From Desulfogranum japonicum DSM 18378 (GTDB taxonomy: Bacteria; Desulfobacterota; Desulfobulbia; Desulfobulbales; Desulfobulbaceae): DNA of 64,000 bases. The translations under genes were made by a program, and so were the position numbers. The stretch is from the NCBI RefSeq assembly GCF_000429945.1, contig NZ_AUCV01000005.1, forward strand, positions 145,553 to 209,552, given 5' to 3'. The notes below the pieces were generated by a model, which saw only the letters and a program-made list of their open reading frames with translations, was not told where the DNA came from and made no database searches. This document shows, piece after piece, positions 26,027 through 36,384 of this stretch; position 1 is the first letter of the stretch; every line of letters begins with the position of its first letter.

Positions 26027-27802
26027 TTAAAAAGGCCAGAATATCGGGATCAATATCGTTGCTGCTGCTACAACGAAAATATTAAGTGGAATACCAAGTT
26101 TGAGGTAATCTTGAAAACTGTAGCCACCTGGTCCAAAAACCAGAAGGTTGGTCTGGTATCCCACGGGGGTGGCAAAACAGGCACTGGCTCCAAAGCATAT
26201 GCCGATGATAAACGGTTTTGGGTCCACACCTATACCTGCGGCTGTTGATATGGCAATGGGGAGCAGCAGGACGGCAGTCGCATTATTGCTGAGAATCTGG
26301 GTACTGATGCTGGTGAGGGCAATCATGGCCCCCAGGATAATACCGGGAGAAAACTCGCTGAACAGGTTGAGGAAGGTTTCTGCATAGAGCTGACTGGTCC
26401 CTGTTTTCTGCATGGCTGTTCCCAGGGCAATGGTCCCGGCGATCAGCAGCAGCACATCACCCTGGAGTGAGCGATAGGCATCGCGCATCTGCAGGCAGCC
26501 TGTTATAATCATAAGAAATGCAGCTGTAAGTGCGCAGGTCATGATATCTGCCAGACCAAGGGTTGCTGTAATGATCATTGCAATGAAGTTGAGTATTGAC
26601 CACCAGGCTTTCTTTTTGTTGACGATTTCTTCATAAACATCTTCAACAATAAGGTAGTCACTGTTGCCCCGGAGGGTTTCGAGTTTGGAGCTGTCACACC
26701 ATATCAGCAGAATGTCTCCAACTTTCAGCCGCACATCCTGAATTTGACGTTCACTCATGTGCAGGTTGGACCGTTTAACAGCAATGATGTTGATGGCAGA
26801 ATCTGTGGCCAGATCACTGTCTGAAAGCCGTTGACCACGCAGGGAAGACTGGGGTGAAATGATGAGTTCCACCACCATTGAAGCATCTTTTGTTGCTCCC
26901 AGGGAGAGGCCTCGCTCGGATGGAGGAAGATCGACATTTTCGGAATTTAAAAGTTCTACAAGGTCGTTAAGCGATCCTTTTACAAAGAGAATATCACCTG
27001 GCATGATATTCTTTTTTTCCCTTTCCGGATGAAATATGTGCGAATTGGAAACCAGTTCAAGAACATCCAGACGGGGATATTTTTCTTTAAAGAGTATGCA
27101 AGGACGCTGGCCTATGAAAGGACTTGTCGCTGGGATGTGGAGTTCAGCAAGATATTTCTGGTGATCCTGATCCTGCAGTTGGCAGATTGGATTGGCAAGG
27201 GCAGGAAGTATCTTTGGTGCGATAAACAGGAGAATGGTAATACCGGTCAGGGCAATTGGCACACCTATGATGGCGAGTTCAAACATATCAAGACCGGGAA
27301 GACCAGATGCAACACTTAAATCGCTGATGATGATGTTGGTGGAAGTGCCTATAAGCGTACATGTTCCGGCAAGGATGGATGCATACGAAACGGGGATTAG
27401 AAATTTAGAGGGACTCAGGCCAAATTCACAGCACATGGTCATGACAACCGGTATAAACAACATAACAACCGGTGTGTTGTTTATAAAGGCTGAAGCCAGG
27501 GCTACGCTTAGAAGAATGATAGCCAGGGCAACGTGAAAGCTGCCTTTGGATAGAGAAATGACTTTTCGCCCGAGAAATTCCACCCCGCCGGTTTTCATCA
27601 TGCCTTTGGAGACGATAAACATAGCTGCCACGGTGACAACCGCAGGATTGGAAAAGCCGGCAACAGCCTCTTTTGGTGACAGAATTCCTGTTACCACCAA
27701 CAGAACCATTATGCCTATGGCTGTTAGATCAACTCGGATTTTTTCGCTGATGAGAAAATAGAGCGTTAATACAAGGATGATTGTGGTAAGCCAGATTTCC
27801 AT
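26027..27802 (-). CDS. SLC13/DASS-family anion permease with two TrkA-C domains
   Basis: A 591-residue inner-membrane transporter of the divalent-anion:sodium symporter group. N-terminal helices (VDLTAIGIMVLLVVTGILSPKEAVAGFSN) contain the SLC13 pattern, a central soluble part has two RCK_C/TrkA-C units (about residues 205-385), and further helices follow with ILSNNATAVLLLP and GASACFATPVGYQTN, the family's substrate/sodium-binding signature. Substrates in the family include sulfate, citrate and other dicarboxylates. For a presumed sulfate reducer sulfate is attractive, but this is inference. Confidence 0.88.
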   Translation of the reverse strand: MEIWLTTIILVLTLYFLISEKIRVDLTAIGIMVLLVVTGILSPKEAVAGFSNPAVVTVAAMFIVSKGMMKTGGVEFLGRKVISLSKGSFHVALAIILLSVALASAFINNTPVVMLFIPVVMTMCCEFGLSPSKFLIPVSYASILAGTCTLIGTSTNIIISDLSVASGLPGLDMFELAIIGVPIALTGITILLFIAPKILPALANPICQLQDQDHQKYLAELHIPATSPFIGQRPCILFKEKYPRLDVLELVSNSHIFHPEREKKNIMPGDILFVKGSLNDLVELLNSENVDLPPSERGLSLGATKDASMVVELIISPQSSLRGQRLSDSDLATDSAINIIAVKRSNLHMSERQIQDVRLKVGDILLIWCDSSKLETLRGNSDYLIVEDVYEEIVNKKKAWWSILNFIAMIITATLGLADIMTCALTAAFLMIITGCLQMRDAYRSLQGDVLLLIAGTIALGTAMQKTGTSQLYAETFLNLFSEFSPGIILGAMIALTSISTQILSNNATAVLLLPIAISTAAGIGVDPKPFIIGICFGASACFATPVGYQTNLLVFGPGGYSFQDYLKLGIPLNIFVVAAATILIPIFWPF

Positions 27803-28540
27803 GATGCAGTGGTTTCCGGTCCATTATTCCAGGACTATGATGGTAACAGAGAACTGATTACTAACGAATGTCTGTCCGTAAATCGTATTTTTCGGAGTCT
27901 CATTGCTCGCTTACCTGCCCAATGTTGCGTTATGCTCAAAATTTTATCCTCGAAGGCAGGCGAAGACTCCCATATCGACTATATGTCTGTGGTAAAATGT
28001 ATGGCACGACCTCAACTTGTATAAATATCCGCAGTTATGAACAGGCATTAACCATCCGAAAAGTATTCAGGCTATCGGCTTATTCCAATAACTGTTTTTA
28101 ATGGTTCCATGACGGTCGTACTTGACCCATTGAAACAATCATGGGAATGAGTTGAAAGATCTACAAGATTGAATAATGTATTTTTATCCGTGGGCCTCAT
28201 GCAGAGAGATAAGTATCCAGGCGCAGTTGGGCAAGGAAAAAACGCGGGTAATGTGTGGAGATCAAACAGCTAATGTTGTATTATAACCAAATTTTGGCTC
28301 TATCCGTGGTGTATCCAAACATGTTTTAATGCTCTGAATTTGTGCGATATGCTCTTTTGCTCCATGCGTCGCAAAAAAAAAGCATTCTTGCCTCGTGAAA
28401 CCATACCTTTTTACGGAAGACGTTTAACACGTTCCATGGGCAGCCCCTTGCAGATATGTGACTTCGATTTCTCCAACACTTTGCGGTTGGTTGACTTCCC
28501 GTGAAAAGCAGAACTTTTTATTCTATATTATTTTGATACA
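27803..28540. other. Long intergenic region between permease and CDF transporter
   Basis: About 740 bp between the divergent permease and cation transporter genes. It has low coding character. One 46-codon frame (28364-28504) begins MRRKKKAFLPRETIPF but has no ribosome site. No tRNA or recognised riboswitch was seen, and the repeat family has no copy here. Confidence 0.4.
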
Positions 28541-29470
28541 ATGGACCATTCGCAAAAAAAAATTCGGGCAGCCAGGGTTTCTATAGTCACTGCCGTTTTT
28601 TTGGCAGTAATGAAATTCGCTGTGGGAATATTTTCCGGCTCCATGGCAGTGCTGTCATCAGCCATTGATTCAATGCTGGACATTGTTATGTCTGGAGTAA
28701 ATTATCTTGCTATCAGCCATGCGGAGCAGCCCGCGGATGCCAATCATCCCTACGGACATGGTAAGTTCGAGACCCTGGCAACGGTAATACAATCAGTAGT
28801 CATAGGTGGCTCGGGCGTATGGATAATCATAGAGTCTGTTCAGCGACTGATGTCCGGGCATGCACCAGGAAGACTGACCGGAGGCATTATTGCCCTGCTC
28901 ATAAGCGTGGGGGTATCTTTTGTGCTGAGTCGCTATTTGAAGCAAGTCGCCAGGCAGACCGACTCTTCTGCCCTGGCAGCCGATTCACTTCATTTTTCCA
29001 TGGATATTTACACCAATCTGGCTTTGTTGGTCGGTTTGGTGGTAATGTCCTTTTTTCACCTGGCCTGGATCGACAACCTGCTCTCCATTGTGGTGGCATG
29101 TTATATTATTTTCGAAGCAGGCAAGCTGGTTCGTCTGGCCTTACGTGATGTATTGGATGAGCAGCTTCCTGAAGATTTGCGGCGGCAAATAATAGAAATA
29201 ATAGTAAAAAACAGAAGTAATGTTTTCTCTTTTCATAACCTGCGTACACGTCGAGCGGGCTCCCAGAAGCTGATTGATTTTCATATGACAGTCTGTAAGC
29301 ATCTTTCTGTGGATGAAGCCCACAGATTGACTGAAGACATTGAACAGGATATCAGACAGCTGGTTGCAGGAGCAGATATCATGATCCATGTGGAGCCATG
29401 CGAACAGGCTGGCTGCAATGGTCCGGAGGACTGTACTCAACTGGTGGACAAAGAAAGAGAAACGAAGTGA
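28541..29470 (+). CDS. Cation diffusion facilitator (FieF-like) metal exporter
   Basis: A 309-residue inner-membrane antiporter of the CDF family that exports divalent metals such as zinc, iron, manganese or cadmium. Six helices and the metal-site pattern SSAIDSMLDIVMSGVN (helix 2, DxxxD) and SLHFSMDIYTN (helix 5, HxxxD) are visible. HPYGHGKFETLAT is the conserved CDF loop. The C-terminal cytoplasmic domain (FSFHNLRTRRAGSQKLIDFHMTV) is complete, and the tail has a Cys-rich EPCEQAGCNGPEDCTQ stretch that may bind metal. Confidence 0.93.
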   Translation: MDHSQKKIRAARVSIVTAVFLAVMKFAVGIFSGSMAVLSSAIDSMLDIVMSGVNYLAISHAEQPADANHPYGHGKFETLATVIQSVVIGGSGVWIIIESVQRLMSGHAPGRLTGGIIALLISVGVSFVLSRYLKQVARQTDSSALAADSLHFSMDIYTNLALLVGLVVMSFFHLAWIDNLLSIVVACYIIFEAGKLVRLALRDVLDEQLPEDLRRQIIEIIVKNRSNVFSFHNLRTRRAGSQKLIDFHMTVCKHLSVDEAHRLTEDIEQDIRQLVAGADIMIHVEPCEQAGCNGPEDCTQLVDKERETK

Positions 29471-29578
29471 TTGCTTGTGTAATTCTCAAGTCTTGTAGTA
29501 TCTTCAGTTTTGGGGGAACACTCGTTTTTGCATCAATATTTGGAGAAGCTCAGTTACTCGCTTAAAGGGAGAAAAAAC

Positions 29579-29929
29579 ATGGCGAATTTTCTGTTTGTAC
29601 TTCGTGAAAATGATAACGAAAAGGCAACTCGTTGTTTCCAGTTTGCTAAAATAGCCCATTCAAAAGGACATACTGTCAATTTGTTTTTCATTGATAGTGC
29701 CGTTGACTGGGCGGTAAAAGATAAAGACGGAAGCATGAAAACCGTTACCGGTGACTGCCCTGATGACTATCTCCCCTACCTGGTGGAGAATGAAGTTCCT
29801 GTGGGTGTTTGCACGCCGTGTGCCAATAATCGTCAGCTTGACGAGGCCGCCTTTCATCCGAATATGGCCCTTGATGGAGGTCCTCACCTGATTGACATGG
29901 CAGCCGAAGCAAAGGTGTTTAATTTTTGA
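29579..29929 (+). CDS. DsrE-family sulfur relay protein
   Basis: The 116-residue protein starts MANFLFVLRENDNEKATRCF, like DsrE/TusD-fold proteins, small soluble proteins that carry sulfur on Cys or take part in sulfur metabolism. Candidate Cys are in VGVCTPCANNRQ. I chose the ATG at 29579, with AAAGGGAG before it; a longer frame starts 69 bp upstream. It follows the CDF gene by 108 bp. The exact partner is unknown. Confidence 0.82.
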   Translation: MANFLFVLRENDNEKATRCFQFAKIAHSKGHTVNLFFIDSAVDWAVKDKDGSMKTVTGDCPDDYLPYLVENEVPVGVCTPCANNRQLDEAAFHPNMALDGGPHLIDMAAEAKVFNF

Positions 29930-30200
29930 TAACCGGTGGTCAGTATATTGTGCCAAACTGGTAATCGTTAGAAATAATATATCCTATCTGCGTGAACTGC
30001 TCACAGGGAGATTCTACTGATTTTTTTTGTGAGCACTTGCCTCTTTTCTTGCTGAATCCGTGATGATCCAAACTCGAATCTGGTAGCGTTTACTGGTGTG
30101 AGAGCACTTGCTGCCGGGGAATAGTATGGATTGATATGCTGCTTCTGGGCGATCACGGATTCATGCCCGTAGTCTGAATGAATTCTCTGGCAAAAGGTGA
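29930..30200. other. Intergenic region with long inverted repeat
   Basis: The arms GAATCCGTGAT (30054-30064) and ATCACGGATTC (30152-30162) are perfect 11-bp inverted repeats about 87 bp apart. GAGCACTTGC occurs twice (near 30031 and 30112). A 67-codon minus frame covers this region but lacks supporting features. The structure could be a terminator-like fold or a small repeat; it is not a member of the 159-bp family. Confidence 0.4.
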
Positions 30201-31088
30201 TCAAGGATCAGACTGACTTTTCAGCTGCTGGTTGTGAATAAATGCAGCTACCAGCCTGGACAATGGATCTGCTTTCTCTACAAAGCCTTCAATGGTGGAA
30301 AAGTGATGTTTTCCCTGTTGTATATGCAGATTTGCCTGTAAGTTTTTAGCATGCCATGCCCGCAGATATGTCTGGGCTTGCCGATGAAACTCTGCAGATT
30401 CTTCCGAACCAAGGGAAACGAGCAAGGGAGGCCCCTGTTGAGGAACGATATTCAATGGGCTTTGATGGTAAATAATCTCATGGGAAAGCGTAACGTTTTG
30501 ATATTGGGAAGAGTAGCGCAAGGGGCGAAGATCATAGATCCCGGATATTGGAATACATCCCTTTATGAGATTATCCGGCAGGCCATAGTCTTTTTGCCAT
30601 GGGGTGGAAGCCATCATGGCGGCCTGCTGTCCTCCTGCCGAGTGCCCGGCAACGAACAAACTGTTACGGCAGCCGTGGAATGTATCGGCATGCCCATGAA
30701 GCCAGGCAAGCAGTGCTCTGTTCTGTCTGGTGATTTCGGAAAGAGGTACACCGGGGCATAAACTGTAGTTGGCTACCACAACTGTGATCCCATTGGGAAC
30801 AAGCCCACGGGCAATAAATGAAAAATCCCGGCTGTTTCCAAATCGCCAGGAGCCGCCGTGGATGAAGACCAGCACCGGGGCACCGCTGGATTGAGCCGGG
30901 AAGATATCCGCATATTCATCAAGAGTCGGGCCATACCTGCACCCTAAGGTGCAGGTCAACTCAACTCTGGCCTGTTTACTTTCCTTTCGATACCACTCTA
31001 TCCAATTCCTGCCATCATGGATGGACAGGCCAGGATTATACTGGCGTTCAATCTCTTTGCTGCAGGAAAAGTCTCGGTACAACTGCAC
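30201..31088 (-). CDS. Alpha/beta-hydrolase fold esterase (HSL/kynurenine-formamidase-like)
   Basis: The 295-residue protein has the oxyanion motif HGGSWRFGN and nucleophile elbow AGHSAGGQQAA (Ser in GHSAGG) of the hormone-sensitive-lipase/arylformamidase group. QGKHHFSTIEGF supplies a candidate catalytic His. It is 4 bp downstream of the iron alcohol dehydrogenase gene and probably co-transcribed. The substrate is unknown; the pairing could mean ester hydrolysis followed by alcohol oxidation. Confidence 0.85.
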   Translation of the reverse strand: MQLYRDFSCSKEIERQYNPGLSIHDGRNWIEWYRKESKQARVELTCTLGCRYGPTLDEYADIFPAQSSGAPVLVFIHGGSWRFGNSRDFSFIARGLVPNGITVVVANYSLCPGVPLSEITRQNRALLAWLHGHADTFHGCRNSLFVAGHSAGGQQAAMMASTPWQKDYGLPDNLIKGCIPISGIYDLRPLRYSSQYQNVTLSHEIIYHQSPLNIVPQQGPPLLVSLGSEESAEFHRQAQTYLRAWHAKNLQANLHIQQGKHHFSTIEGFVEKADPLSRLVAAFIHNQQLKSQSDP

Positions 31089-31092
31089 GGTG

Positions 31093-32250
<1,158 letters not shown>

Positions 32251-32405
32251 TCAATTGATGTACAATATAGTGAAGTATAATAATATGAGGCGATTGTGAA
32301 AAAATATTTTTTACCCATGCGTAGCCGGGTTGCCTGCGCATGTCTTCCACGCCTTTAACATACCATTGGATCCCACTGTCAGCAATACCCATTATGCGCT
32401 AAGTT

Positions 32406-33293
32406 ATGAGAGAATTCGAAGAACTCACCTATACATTATTTGCCGATAGACCGCGGGGAGTACTCTATCATTACACGACCCTAACCGGCCTGCTGGGTAT
32501 TGTGAACAGCCGGACATTATGGGCAAGTGATATCCGTTACATGAATGATTCCGCTGAATTAAAGCATGCAGGAGATCTGATTCGTCAAGAGGTGCAGGAG
32601 CGCATAACCAATGGCAGCCATCATCCGCATCTGTTGGGTGCATTCGTTGATTGGGTCACCCATCGCATCACGAACGGGCATTTATTGTTTGCCGCCTCTT
32701 TCCGTTCCCATGGCAATTTGTTGAGTCAGTGGCGCGGATACAGCTCCCACGGCAAAGGTGTCAGCCTTGGTTTTTCATCGGATTATATACTGGCATGCGC
32801 CCATCGGCAGGAGTTTCAGATCGGAAAGTGTATTTATGAACCTAAAAAGCAAATACGTTTGATAGGCCAGGTCATAGATGTCATTGAGCACGAAGTGGAG
32901 GGGCTTCTGTCCGGAAACGAGGATCGTCAGCAACTTACCGATATATACATGTCAGTTTTTGAAAGGGTAGAGGTAGACCTGCTGCGTATTGCAGCAATTC
33001 TTAAACACCCTTCCTTTCGTGAAGAGCGTGAGTGGAGGGTTGTTTCTCCGGTATGGACGGAGAAGAGGCCGTATGCGTTGCAATTCAGGGAAGCGAACGC
33101 CATGTTGGTGCCGTATATTGAGTTTGACCTGGTGCTCAATCCGGAATCTCCCATATTGTTGGACCATCTTTACCTGGGCCCCACGTCCAACATCAATATT
33201 TCGATGAATTCCATGCGGCTGTTTTTGGGCCAAAATAATATTGAGCCCAAGCTGGGTATAGAATATTGCCAGATTCCTTATCGGCAACGTTAA
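32406..33293 (+). CDS. DUF2971 domain protein
   Basis: This 295-residue protein starts with LYHYTTLTGLLGIVNSRTLWASDIRYMNDSAE, the typical DUF2971 opening, and continues with FRSHGNLLSQWRGYSSHGKGVSLGFS and HPSFREEREWRVV. The fold resembles ADP-ribosyltransferase-like domains in published surveys from memory, but function is unproven. Such genes are scattered in accessory regions, sometimes near defence or mobile elements. Here it is alone and convergent with the sugar kinase. Confidence 0.85.
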   Translation: MREFEELTYTLFADRPRGVLYHYTTLTGLLGIVNSRTLWASDIRYMNDSAELKHAGDLIRQEVQERITNGSHHPHLLGAFVDWVTHRITNGHLLFAASFRSHGNLLSQWRGYSSHGKGVSLGFSSDYILACAHRQEFQIGKCIYEPKKQIRLIGQVIDVIEHEVEGLLSGNEDRQQLTDIYMSVFERVEVDLLRIAAILKHPSFREEREWRVVSPVWTEKRPYALQFREANAMLVPYIEFDLVLNPESPILLDHLYLGPTSNINISMNSMRLFLGQNNIEPKLGIEYCQIPYRQR

Positions 33294-33354
33294 TCCGGAG
33301 TACCGCGTTATCTGTCAGAGAAGGGAGGAGAGATGCATTCCACTCTTTGAGAGA

Positions 33355-34224
33355 TCAGGCAAATTTTTCCTGTTCTATCCAGCTCCTGGTACCCAACGCT
33401 GTGCATGAGAGGCTGGCGACTTCAGCCGCTCTGGCCAGGCTGGTGAAGAAATCATGTTCCAGGATATAGTGACAGAAAGCACCATGGAGAATATCACCTG
33501 CGCCCAGTGTGTCCATGGCTTTGACCTGCATAATCGGTATTTCCTTGAGTGTACCGTTATCCCATGCCACAGTAGGACGTTCACCTCTGGTAACCGCTAT
33601 ATGCTTGATACCATACTGACGCAATGAGGCTATGAGCTCTGTTGCATTCTGACAGTCGGGAGGCATAAAGTCCTCAGAACATACAGCATAGTCTATATAT
33701 GGAAGCAACTGCTCTTCTTCGTTCTTCCAGCTGCCTCCGTCAAGAACCACAGGGATGCCATACAGCTTGGCTGCTTTGGCTATGGCAACGGCCTCGGTTA
33801 TGTAATGCCCATCAACCAGCAGAACATCGGCCAGTTCCAGGAATGGTTCATAGGAGGTTTCTTTTTTCAGGCGTCGGTGGTCAGAATTCGCATAGACAAT
33901 GGTTCGTTGACCATTGGTGAGGTCAACGATAATGGATGACAGAACCGGTGGACGATCTGGTTGGTCAGACCAGTCGATGACAGAAATATTGTATTGATTG
34001 AGGTCCTGCTTGATCAATGCAGTGAGAGGATGGTGGCCAAGCCCGCTGATGAGTGTGCACTCATTTTCAAAAGCGGCAAAGGCTACCGCAGCATTGGCTG
34101 CAGGCCCTCCGGTTAAGCTCAACTGTCGTTCGGCTTTGAGTTTTTCGTTGAGAATGGGGTACCTGGGGACGTAGTTGATGATATCAACTGTTGTGAGACC
34201 GAAAAATATGCCTTTGAAAGCCAT
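33355..34224 (-). CDS. PfkB-family carbohydrate kinase
   Basis: A 289-residue ribokinase-like enzyme that phosphorylates a sugar, nucleoside or related molecule. It begins FKGIFFGLTTVDIINYVPRYP, has the PfkB signature 1 area LTGGPAANAAVAFAAF and signature 2 DTLGAGDILHGAF with the catalytic Asp. ATG at 34224 gives the natural N-terminus; an in-frame extension of 61 residues looks non-coding. No clear ribosome site is seen. The substrate cannot be deduced. Confidence 0.86.
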   Translation of the reverse strand: MAFKGIFFGLTTVDIINYVPRYPILNEKLKAERQLSLTGGPAANAAVAFAAFENECTLISGLGHHPLTALIKQDLNQYNISVIDWSDQPDRPPVLSSIIVDLTNGQRTIVYANSDHRRLKKETSYEPFLELADVLLVDGHYITEAVAIAKAAKLYGIPVVLDGGSWKNEEEQLLPYIDYAVCSEDFMPPDCQNATELIASLRQYGIKHIAVTRGERPTVAWDNGTLKEIPIMQVKAMDTLGAGDILHGAFCHYILEHDFFTSLARAAEVASLSCTALGTRSWIEQEKFA

Positions 34225-34490
34225 AGATGTGCATCTGTAGGTTAATGGTGAGTAAGATAAGGCTATTTTGTAAAAGTCTATGCCATTAAAATAGCAGAAA
34301 ATTGGTGACTGTTCCAGCAAGAATTTATTTAAAACCGTCAGGTGCTGTCCATTTAGCCTACTTTGTATTACCTGTTTTTCTGTACAAGGGTGACAGCGGG
34401 CAGGCAATGTGGTGAAAAGGACACTGGAAAGCCCAGCATAAATGCTTATGATAGGTTGTATGTTTGTACCAGCTTATCATGGTACAAAGG

Positions 34491-34611
34491 GTAACTTGTT
34501 GCAAACAGACACGCTGCGCACGCCTGCTTGCAAAAAACTCAGGCCCCCTTGTAAGCAGCTACAAAGAAAGGAGAGTTGCCAGATTTAGTCACTTACCCTA
34601 TGAGTAGTTAC
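34491..34611 (+). repeat. Intergenic repeat family, copy C (internally deleted)
   Basis: Copy of the 159-bp family shortened to 121 bp by loss of part of the left half. It starts GTAACTTGTT, then has the common CTGCGCACGCCTGCTTGC and AAACTCAGGCCCCC blocks, and ends GAGTAGTTAC. Its right end (CACTTACCCTATG before the terminus) closely matches copy D, so C and D form a subgroup. Confidence 0.82.
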
Positions 34612-34646
34612 CACAAAAACCTATTGTCTTTCATGAGGAGAAATCC

Positions 34647-35222
34647 ATGTCCCTAACTCCCTCAACCATGCTAGAACTTGGAACAGAAGCACCTGTATTT
34701 TCACTGCCTGATACCGAAGGCAAGATGGTGAGCCTGAATGATTTTGCCGATGCAAAAGGCTTTCTGGTGGTGTTTATGTGTAACCACTGTCCATATGTCA
34801 TTCATGTTCGGGAACAACTTGCAGCTATCGGCAATGAATACCAGGCTAAAGGTATCGCAATGGTCGGCATCAATGCCAATGATTCTTCAACTCATCCTTT
34901 GGACAGTTATGAAAAAATGAAGGAGGAAGTGAAGAATACCGGGTACACTTTTCCCTATCTGCATGATGAAGCCCAGGAGGTGGCAAAAAAGTATAAGGCC
35001 GCCTGTACCCCTGATATTTTTCTTTTTGATCATGAAAAGAAATTAGTCTACCGAGGACAACTCGACGATGCCCGTCCAGGAAACAATGTCACAGTAACCG
35101 GCAATGACCTCAGAACTGCTCTGGATGCCGTGCTGAGTGGACAATCCATCCCGCCGGAGCAAAAGCCGAGTATGGGCTGTAACATTAAATGGAAAGCAGG
35201 TAATGAACCTTCCTATTTCTAA
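34647..35222 (+). CDS. Thioredoxin-fold redoxin (AhpC/TSA-like, CxxC)
   Basis: A 191-residue redoxin family protein. LGTEAPVFSLPDTEGKMVSLNDF is the AhpC/TSA start and VVFMCNHCPYVIHV carries the CNHC active pair. The cis-Pro region is ACTPDIFLFD and a PSMGCNIKWK motif, common in this group, is near the C-terminus. No signal peptide, so cytoplasmic. ATGAGGAGAAA precedes the ATG. The target of reduction is unknown. Confidence 0.88.
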   Translation: MSLTPSTMLELGTEAPVFSLPDTEGKMVSLNDFADAKGFLVVFMCNHCPYVIHVREQLAAIGNEYQAKGIAMVGINANDSSTHPLDSYEKMKEEVKNTGYTFPYLHDEAQEVAKKYKAACTPDIFLFDHEKKLVYRGQLDDARPGNNVTVTGNDLRTALDAVLSGQSIPPEQKPSMGCNIKWKAGNEPSYF

Positions 35223-35232
35223 TGGGTACGAT

Positions 35233-35274
35233 TGGGGAGGAGGGGGCTGGACACCTCTCTCTCCCCTCTTTTTT
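35233..35274 (+). terminator. GC-rich hairpin terminator after the redoxin gene
   Basis: A purine-rich arm (GGGGAGGAGGGGG) pairs with CCTCTCTCTCCCC and is followed by TCTTTTTT. It lies 11 bp after the redoxin stop codon. Confidence 0.7.
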
Positions 35275-36027
35275 AGCGTCACTATTTTGCGTTGCTGAGC
35301 CAATATTCTGTAAAACCTTGTCATAAATGATAGGGAGTCTTCAATTCTTTTGCCTTGGGGTGATCAGGGGCAGCCTCTGCTAAAGCTAACTGCTGGTTCC
35401 AGGTTTTTCGCATTTTTTCCGCTCCGGAAAATAGTTAATCTCATATTTTAAGCTGGTTACTTAATCAACTGTTTCAAAAATCGTAAAAAGATACCCTTAA
35501 AAGGTGATGTTTTATGTTAGATCAAAATGATGCTTCCTTGTGGATAGGCACCACTCAAATCAAGATACAGTTTGATCTCAGTAAAAATCACTCCCACTGT
35601 TTCCTCCGCGCATTTGAATTGCACCTTCTCTCCCTGCTCCTCCAGAAATAGGGCGTTTTCGCCTGGTGAAAGCCAGGCAGTAATCAGTCCGTTCCTTTAC
35701 AGTCCCTGAATCCGTAGCATCCTGTATATAAATGATACAGGATGAGTAACTACACATAGGGTAAGTGACTCAATCTGCACCCCTCCTGTATTGGTAACTG
35801 GTTACAGGGGGCCTGAGTTTTTTGCAAGCAGGCTGGCGCAGCGTATGGACCGATACGTAAGCCAGGCTGATCGCGGAAAGATGGGGTGCACTGTGAGCAG
35901 TTGCCAATCTGAAAGGCAATTGTAAATTAGAAAGGTGCCTTTTTATATTGACAGTCTGGCGGAAAGATGTATTGTTGGTTTAAACGAAAGGTACCTTCTT
36001 AATAAAACACCTCATAAGGAGAAAAGT
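35275..36027. other. Long intergenic region holding repeat copy D
   Basis: About 750 bp between the redoxin and the RG-rich protein gene. No gene is seen. It holds repeat copy D (35746-35904) and, directly left of it, a perfect hairpin CATCCTGTAT/ATACAGGATG with a 7-nt loop (35718-35744). The first 440 bp have no recognised feature. Confidence 0.45.
35746..35904 (-). repeat. 159-bp intergenic repeat, copy D (inverted)
   Basis: Full-length copy in reverse orientation. Read on the minus strand it starts GCAACTGCTCACAGTGCACC and ends TGTAGTTAC. It shares long blocks with A and E, including TTTCCGCGATCAGCCTGGC and ACGCTGCGCCAGCCTG. Its length of 159 bp equals that of A and E. Confidence 0.87.
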
Positions 36028-36384
36028 ATGATAAAAGGAAAAAACAAATTACAACATAAAGGGCGTAGAAAATTTCAAGGACATGGATTCCCGGAAGTGG
36101 AAAGCTTGCAATGTGGTGGTGGGGCCAGGTCGTGTCGGGGAAGAGGAAGGGGAGGATATGGCAGACGTACTCCATCAGCTTCGGATTACATTTTAGCAGC
36201 TCCAAACTCAACTGATAGAACGGGAGTGAGTAATGCCGCATCATCAAGTGATGTGTATTCAGGGCATACAGGTATGACTGAATTCTGCCCTTTATGCAAA
36301 AATCATTGTTCACTTTCAGATCCCGGGTGCCGTAAAGGAGAGGCATATGCCGTATCAATGTCCTCCAGTCAGAGCGAGGTTTGA
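36028..36384 (+). CDS. RG-rich small protein with a C-terminal cysteine motif
   Basis: A 118-residue basic protein that I cannot assign to a known function. It contains an RG-rich stretch (SCRGRGRGGYGRR), a Ser/Thr-rich linker and CPLCKNHCSLSDPGCRKGEAYA, a likely metal-binding motif (CxxCxxxC plus a later Cys). ATG at 36028 has AAGGAG before it. Its end overlaps the MarR gene by 38 bp, so the two are translated from one transcript. Similar cysteine-motif proteins occur beside MarR regulators in other anaerobes, from memory. Confidence 0.68.
   Translation: MIKGKNKLQHKGRRKFQGHGFPEVESLQCGGGARSCRGRGRGGYGRRTPSASDYILAAPNSTDRTGVSNAASSSDVYSGHTGMTEFCPLCKNHCSLSDPGCRKGEAYAVSMSSSQSEV

Noticed and set aside
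28364..28504. 46-codon + frame starting MRRKKKAFLPRETIPF
   Set aside because: No ribosome site, lies in a low-coding stretch and has no recognisable pattern.
30001..30204. 67-codon minus frame next to the esterase gene
   Set aside because: It covers the long inverted repeat, and the residues show no protein-like pattern.
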